From: Swaminathania salitolerans
GTDB taxonomy: Bacteria; Pseudomonadota; Alphaproteobacteria; Acetobacterales; Acetobacteraceae
Length of the DNA: 64,000 nucleotides
Reading direction: 5' to 3' (one strand)
Assembly: GCF_025994315.1 (NCBI RefSeq)
Contig: NZ_BAQE01000030.1
The position numbers and the translations under genes were made by a program. The notes beneath the pieces were generated by a model. That model did no database searches. It saw only the letters and a list, made by a program, of their open reading frames with translations, and was not told the origin of the DNA. Positions 60,050-64,000 of this stretch are shown here, piece after piece. Position 1 is the first letter of the stretch; every line of letters begins with the position of its first letter.

Positions 60050-61189
60050 TCAGTCGTTGAGGGGATAGAGCGCGAGAAGCCGCCTCTGCTTGCGCCAGTA
60101 CCGCAGCATCGTATAGGCGCCGCAGGTCTTCCACCCGCGTGCCCGGTTCAGCGCCCCGATACGGAAGGCCTGACGATAGTGATAGAACTGGGCCCTGTAG
60201 GCTTCCCAGAGGGTCGTACGCGAATCCCAGATATGGGTGGCCTCCGAACCGACCCCGTTCAGCTCGATGATCTCGAATCCCTCACCCGCTCGCAGGGCTT
60301 CCACGGAATCCGCCTTCACATCGATCCGCCCGAAATGGAATTCGGAAACGTCGCCGATGATCTCATCCAGACGCCGTGTCAGGGCCTCGGTGGCATCCTT
60401 GCACCCGTTGCGGAAGATGGAGCCCTTGCAATGATTGCCGGTGAACACGAGCTGAACCGCTTCGCCCGGTGCCGGTACGGTGTCGAGACGCTCCCGAAGC
60501 CGGGGGAGATAGATATCGGGCAGGAGATTGGTCCGGCTGTCTCGCGCGATCAGATCGCGGATGGATGTCTGTCCGTCGCCATGAAGAACAGGGGCCTCCT
60601 TGTACGTGATCGACGTGATCCGGCCATGGGGGTCACCGGGGTCGCGCATGTAGAAAAGACCCGCTTCGACAGGGCCGCGCGCCAGAGCCTGGGCAAGGAC
60701 GCGCACCCCGAGCGGAAAACTGTCGAGAACCGCACCGAGCTGCTCGCGTCGTTCGACGAGTTTGACCCCTGTCCCGTTGCAGCCGATATCGGGCTTGACC
60801 ACGAGCGGGAAGCTCAGCCCGCGAGCGTCGATCTTCGCCAGAAGCCTCTCGGCATTGCCTTCCTTCCGGTTCCGGCGAAGCATGATCGTCACATAAGGTG
60901 CGATCCAGCCCCGTGCCACCGGGCCGGCAAGATCGAGAATGCCGCTCTTGCTTTCTCCACAGAGCCCGCCTGTCTCGATCAGCGGATTGGCGGCGCTCGG
61001 TATGCTGAAATCGCCATATCTCAATCCCATGGCGATCCAGTAGAGGACGATCGGCGTATAGAAGATCGAACCGGGCCAGAATTCGAAAAGGGAGAGGGGA
61101 TGCGGCTCGCGAGAGTCTGTTTCCCTGTCTGTCCGGACTCCGTCCGACGACGTTTCATGAACTGTCTGCAGCATCGATCTATCAGTCAC
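60050..61189 (-). CDS. ATP-grasp family protein (D-alanine-D-alanine-ligase-like)
   Basis: A 379-residue protein. An N-terminal part has a hydrophobic stretch ('GSIFYTPIVLYWIAMGLRYG'). The ATP-grasp core shows 'LSFPLVVKPDIGCNGTGVKL' (ATP-binding Lys and Gly-rich loop), 'HGRITSITYKEAPVLHGDGQ' and the Mg-binding end 'FEIIELNGVGSEATHIWDSR'. ATP-grasp enzymes join a carboxylate to an amine or similar; the substrates here are unknown. It overlaps the DedA-family gene by eight bases, suggesting a joint role at the membrane. Confidence 0.85.
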   Translation of the reverse strand: MTDRSMLQTVHETSSDGVRTDRETDSREPHPLSLFEFWPGSIFYTPIVLYWIAMGLRYGDFSIPSAANPLIETGGLCGESKSGILDLAGPVARGWIAPYVTIMLRRNRKEGNAERLLAKIDARGLSFPLVVKPDIGCNGTGVKLVERREQLGAVLDSFPLGVRVLAQALARGPVEAGLFYMRDPGDPHGRITSITYKEAPVLHGDGQTSIRDLIARDSRTNLLPDIYLPRLRERLDTVPAPGEAVQLVFTGNHCKGSIFRNGCKDATEALTRRLDEIIGDVSEFHFGRIDVKADSVEALRAGEGFEIIELNGVGSEATHIWDSRTTLWEAYRAQFYHYRQAFRIGALNRARGWKTCGAYTMLRYWRKQRRLLALYPLND

Positions 61190-61778
61190 TGAAAGTCTGG
61201 AAGCGCGCTATGAGCCGCCCGACGAAAAGAAGTGTCAGAACGAACCCCGCGATCCCGAACCATCGCCATCCCTCCATATGCGCGCTCAGCCAGCCCCCGA
61301 CATGGAGGGAGACACCGAAGAGGAGCGATGTCCAGATCAGCGTGGCGACAACAGCACTCCCCGCGAAGGCGCCGAACGGTGCCCGGAAGAATCCGCAGGC
61401 CGTATAGAGAGGCAGGCGCGCTCCGGGGATGAAACGGCTGATGACGACCGTCCTGACCACGTTGCGGACAAACCAGTCGTGACCGCGGTCGTGGCGGGGC
61501 AAGGTGAGCCAGCGTCGTGCAGGCGGCCAGGACGAGCCGAGCGCTCCGAGGCCATAGAGACCCAGATCGCCGACCGCGACGCCGATATAGAGAGCGACGA
61601 GCGCGACGGACACGCTGATACGGCCGTCATCTGCCGCCATGGCGGCGATCATCGTGGTCGCGTCCTCCAGAATGAAGGTACCCAGAATCACGGCAAGCCC
61701 CTTGGACCACCAGGCCGCCCCCGCAACGGAGAGCAGATGATAGAGCGAGCCGGTTTGAAACATGGAACCTTCAGACAT
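61182..61778 (-). CDS. DedA-family membrane protein
   Basis: A 198-residue protein with five or six hydrophobic segments. The DedA (SNARE-associated) signature is present: 'ILEDATTMIAAMAADDGRIS' with the acidic pair, 'LYIGVAVGDLGLYGLGALGS', and 'VVISRFIPGARLPLYTACGF' with the key Arg and Pro-Gly. DedA proteins act in lipid carrier recycling and phospholipid flipping; that fits the nearby uppP gene. It is the first gene of the pair with the ATP-grasp protein. Confidence 0.9.
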   Translation of the reverse strand: MSEGSMFQTGSLYHLLSVAGAAWWSKGLAVILGTFILEDATTMIAAMAADDGRISVSVALVALYIGVAVGDLGLYGLGALGSSWPPARRWLTLPRHDRGHDWFVRNVVRTVVISRFIPGARLPLYTACGFFRAPFGAFAGSAVVATLIWTSLLFGVSLHVGGWLSAHMEGWRWFGIAGFVLTLLFVGRLIARFQTFSD

Positions 61779-61907
61779 GGCGGAGCATGTGCCATGCCCG
61801 CACGGAAAACGCCAATCCGGCGAAACGCCGTTACCATAGCGCCATTCACCGACGAGGCAAATATCGGGGGAACACCCCGAGGCAGATCCCGGGACAGATT
61901 CCGGGGC

Positions 61908-61961
61908 GGCTCCGGGGGCTCGTCCCCGGTGCTCGGCTCCGGGGGCTCGTCCCCGGTGCTC
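61908..61961. repeat. Two exact tandem copies of a 27-bp GC-rich unit
   Basis: The unit starts GGCTCCGGGGGCTCGTCC and spans 61908-61934; it is repeated without change at 61935-61961, and a partial third copy follows (GTCCCCGGGGCTCG). It lies between the DedA and LacI genes and can form strong hairpins (CCGGGG/CCCCGG). No gene is seen in 61779-62026. Confidence 0.75.
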
Positions 61962-62026
61962 GTCCCCGGGGCTCGTATCGGGAGCAAAGCCGGTTATGGC
62001 GGGAAAGGAGGGCAGGAGAGGGAAGT

Positions 62027-63082
62027 TCAGCCCCCTTGCGGTTCAGCGGCTGACGCGCCGAAACTCGCACGCAGGATCAGGCGTGGCGGAATCACATCTT
62101 CCTCGAAAGGGAGATCGGGCCGCTCTATACGCGCATGCAGTCGTCTCGCTGCGGCAAGCCCCACCTCCCGGGGTCGTGTCGCGATCGTCGCAAGTGGCGG
62201 AAAGGCGGCCGCCGCCTGAGGCAGATCGTCCATCCCGATAACGGCGAAAGCCTCTCCGACCCGACGCCCCAGTCGCCGCAGATGATGCGAGAGATCAAGG
62301 GCAATGACGTCGTTGAAACAGATCGCTGCGTCGGGAGCATCCGGGGAGTCGAGGAGGCGATCCATGGCGGCCTCATCGTAACGGTTATCCGGCTTGCCCG
62401 AAACGACATAGCGTTCACCGATACCGAAGCGTCGCGCAAATGCCAGATAGGCCTCGAGCCGCGCGCGCCCGGCGGAGTGCGCGGTCATGTTGCCGACATA
62501 GGCGATCCGTCGCCTGCCGCTCTCAACAAGGCGCTCCATCGCCTGAGCGACACCGCGCCCATAATCCACAGCGACGTAATCTCCCGTCATCCCGCCAGCA
62601 TCACCGACAGGGATCCTGCGCAAGACCTGCACGAAGGGAAGACGCAGACGCGAGAGCTCCCCGACGAGATCGGGCCCGCTGCCGATCGCGGGGCAGAGGA
62701 TGATTCCATCCACATTATGCTCGCGCAGGCGCTGGATCTGCCTGGCCTGGCGGTCTGCGGATTCTCCGCTATTGGCGATGAAGCACACTGTGCCGAGAAG
62801 GTCGTTCGCCTCCTCGACGCCTGCGGTCAGCGCGCCGAAGAACGGATTATCCATGTTCGGAAGGACGAGACCGACGGTTCCGGTCCGGTTGTGACGGAGA
62901 TTGGCCGCACCGCGATTATAGATATAGCCCAGACGCTTCATTGCATCCTGAACCCGGTCGCGGGTCGCGGTTGCGACGAGGGGACTTTGCCTGAGTACGA
63001 GTGAGGCCGTTGCCCGGGAGACCCCGGCCTCCCGGGCGACTGTCAGGAGATTGACGGACGCCTTTCCGGGCTTCGCTTTCAT
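62027..63082 (-). CDS. LacI-family transcriptional regulator
   Basis: A 351-residue protein. The N-terminal LacI HTH is 'SVNLLTVAREAGVSRATASL' with hinge helix 'VQDAMKRLGYIYNRGAANLR', followed by a periplasmic-binding-like effector domain ('GLVLPNMDNPFFGALTAGVE', 'DAAICFNDVIALDLSHHLRR', 'FAVIGMDDLPQAAAAFPPLA'). The start at 63082 (MKAKPGKAS) gives a normal N-terminus. No sugar gene is adjacent, so the target and effector are unknown; the upstream AT-rich region may contain its operator. Confidence 0.93.
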   Translation of the reverse strand: MKAKPGKASVNLLTVAREAGVSRATASLVLRQSPLVATATRDRVQDAMKRLGYIYNRGAANLRHNRTGTVGLVLPNMDNPFFGALTAGVEEANDLLGTVCFIANSGESADRQARQIQRLREHNVDGIILCPAIGSGPDLVGELSRLRLPFVQVLRRIPVGDAGGMTGDYVAVDYGRGVAQAMERLVESGRRRIAYVGNMTAHSAGRARLEAYLAFARRFGIGERYVVSGKPDNRYDEAAMDRLLDSPDAPDAAICFNDVIALDLSHHLRRLGRRVGEAFAVIGMDDLPQAAAAFPPLATIATRPREVGLAAARRLHARIERPDLPFEEDVIPPRLILRASFGASAAEPQGG

Positions 63083-63477
63083 CGCCCCACCATGCGGGAT
63101 CCGGTCTCGCCGGAAAGAAGCGAATTCCCCTCGCACTTCAGAATTATACAATCCTCCCAGAAAGATCATAAGTTGGTTACAGAAAATCGTTCATATGAGC
63201 AATAAAAATTCAAAATGATTTGTTACTAGCCACTCCAGCCCTCTTTCGACTAGGAGGCACGCAACGAAGTTGACATGTGGGACAGAATGCAAAACTCAAC
63301 GCAAACCCACAATTCGGGTATAAGCACAACACGACATCGGGAGAATCGGAGTTAATTCAAATGATTTTTCTGGTGTAGACGCTGACCTGTCTCTGAAACC
63401 GGGGCTGGAAAAAGCCCTTTCGTCCTGCTAGTTCCCCGGCTCGTTCTTTATTCATAAAGAAAACTAAGAGGTTGCCA
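63083..63477. promoter_or_regulatory. AT-rich intergenic region between divergent genes
   Basis: About 395 bases, AT-rich around 63170-63240 and 63350-63370, containing the divergent promoters of the LacI-type gene and the gene at 63478. I see no gene in it. The sequence AAGAGG (63466-63471) is the ribosome site for the downstream TTG start. Confidence 0.45.
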
Positions 63478-63996
63478 TTGGCTAAGATCGCCCGGTCCCG
63501 CTCGACCGCCGCCCGCAAGAGAACAACCGCAAAGACGTCGGACGGGACCAATCGCGAGAGCGTGCCGGCCACGCCCTCGCCCGAGGAACCGGCTTCTGCG
63601 CCGGAGGCGGAGCCCGTTTCCGCAACCGAGCACGACGCGCAGGCTTCCGGAGGCGGAACCTCGCAACAGCACGCATCGGCGACGGATGCGGACGCGAGCG
63701 CGTCCGGCGCGGCAGAGACGCCTGCCGGGCCGCCCGTGCAGACGACACGCTATCCGGCAGACGCATTATATTTCGACGCAGCCTGGTATCGTGCGGCCTA
63801 TCCGGATGTCGAAGCCTGCGGAATGGATGCCGTGGAGCATTTCATGACGCACGGATATCTCGAGGGCCGGAATCCGAACGCGATATTCAGGGTCGACGCG
63901 TATATCGCGGCCAATCCCGACATCAGCTTGACGATAAACCCTTTCTTGCACTTCATCATGTATGGCGCGTCCGAGGGTCGTCCCCTGCATCCCTGA
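63478..63996 (+). CDS. Protein with basic and Ala/Glu-rich N-terminus and glycosyltransferase-associated repeats
   Basis: 172 residues from TTG 63478, chosen because AAGAGG lies six bases upstream; TTG 63472 is too close. Residues 1-20 are basic ('AKIARSRSTAARKRTTAKTS'), 20-90 are disordered and Ala/Ser/Glu-rich. The C-terminal 80 contain the repeat 'LYFDAAWYRAAYPDVEACGM' followed by 'HFMTHGYLEGRNPNAIFRVD' and a second 'YIAANPDI' unit, seen next to or within large surface glycosyltransferases. It may be the first gene of a glycan region beyond the window. Confidence 0.6.
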   Translation: MAKIARSRSTAARKRTTAKTSDGTNRESVPATPSPEEPASAPEAEPVSATEHDAQASGGGTSQQHASATDADASASGAAETPAGPPVQTTRYPADALYFDAAWYRAAYPDVEACGMDAVEHFMTHGYLEGRNPNAIFRVDAYIAANPDISLTINPFLHFIMYGASEGRPLHP

Positions 63997-64000
63997 GCCG

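Noticed and set aside
1..64000. CRISPR array, rRNA operon, or additional tRNA genes
   Set aside because: No regularly spaced repeats, no rRNA signatures and no further cloverleaf with a GGTTCGAATC-type T-arm were seen beyond tRNA-Glu.

Overview
This is a high-GC alphaproteobacterial chromosome segment. The his gene order (hisB, DUF2628 gene, hisH, GNAT/hisA, hisF, hisE, HIT), a UbiM-like ubiquinone hydroxylase, a tetritol-catabolism cluster and the overall gene style suggest an acetic acid bacterium (Acetobacteraceae). The genus is not determined; this is inference from gene content.

Layout. (1) 1-5575: the right end of an integrated phage-like or satellite element that continues off the left edge. 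It has a Toprim primase, small DNA-binding proteins, a CII-like regulator, divergent Cro-like and repressor genes with palindromic operators, and a tightly overlapped operon of small genes ending in an excisionase-like protein and a tyrosine integrase. The integrase abuts a tRNA-Glu(CTC) gene whose 3' end is the probable attachment site. (2) 5621-10250: histidine biosynthesis operon on the minus strand, in which a GNAT acetyltransferase domain is in frame with HisA. (3) 10328-12201: nitroreductase plus UbiM-like hydroxylase. (4) 12453-16926: a scrambled accessory segment with a lipoprotein, a decayed SDR fragment, an IS3-family remnant, an AT-rich acyltransferase, an IS630-family element inserted exactly in the acyltransferase stop codon, and an intact SDR. 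(5) 17183-28463: core metabolism: MscS channel, pyrD, TPP riboswitch plus thiC, SMR transporter, cvpA-purF, an acetoin/diacetyl-reductase-like SDR, and a TetR regulator. (6) 28675-40740: two RND efflux operons, one drug-type (HAE-1) next to the TetR gene and one heavy-metal type (HME, CzcCBA order) with a His-rich loop. (7) 40898-44423: zinc alcohol dehydrogenase and a TPR-glycosyltransferase. (8) 44440-56507: sugar-alcohol (tetritol/tetrulose) catabolic cluster: DeoR regulator, FGGY kinase, FAD polyol-phosphate dehydrogenase, TIM-like isomerase, second DeoR, RpiB-like isomerase, sugar ABC importer, and a DhaK-DhaL fused kinase. (9) 56926-63996: amino acid permease, undecaprenyl-diphosphatase, MlaD-like protein, ATP-grasp protein with DedA partner, LacI regulator, and the start of a likely glycan/glycosyltransferase-associated region.

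How the genes work together. The tetritol cluster seems to take up a four-carbon polyol or ketose through the ABC importer and to feed D-erythrose-4-phosphate into the pentose phosphate pathway. It combines an EryA/EryB-type branch (polyol kinase, then dehydrogenase) with an erythrulose-kinase-type branch (DhaK-DhaL), both converging on EryH/LerI- and EryI/DerI-type isomerases. No EryC epimerase is present in the window. This hybrid layout is the best candidate for something not yet described, followed by the GNAT-HisA fusion and the operator layout in the phage-like element.
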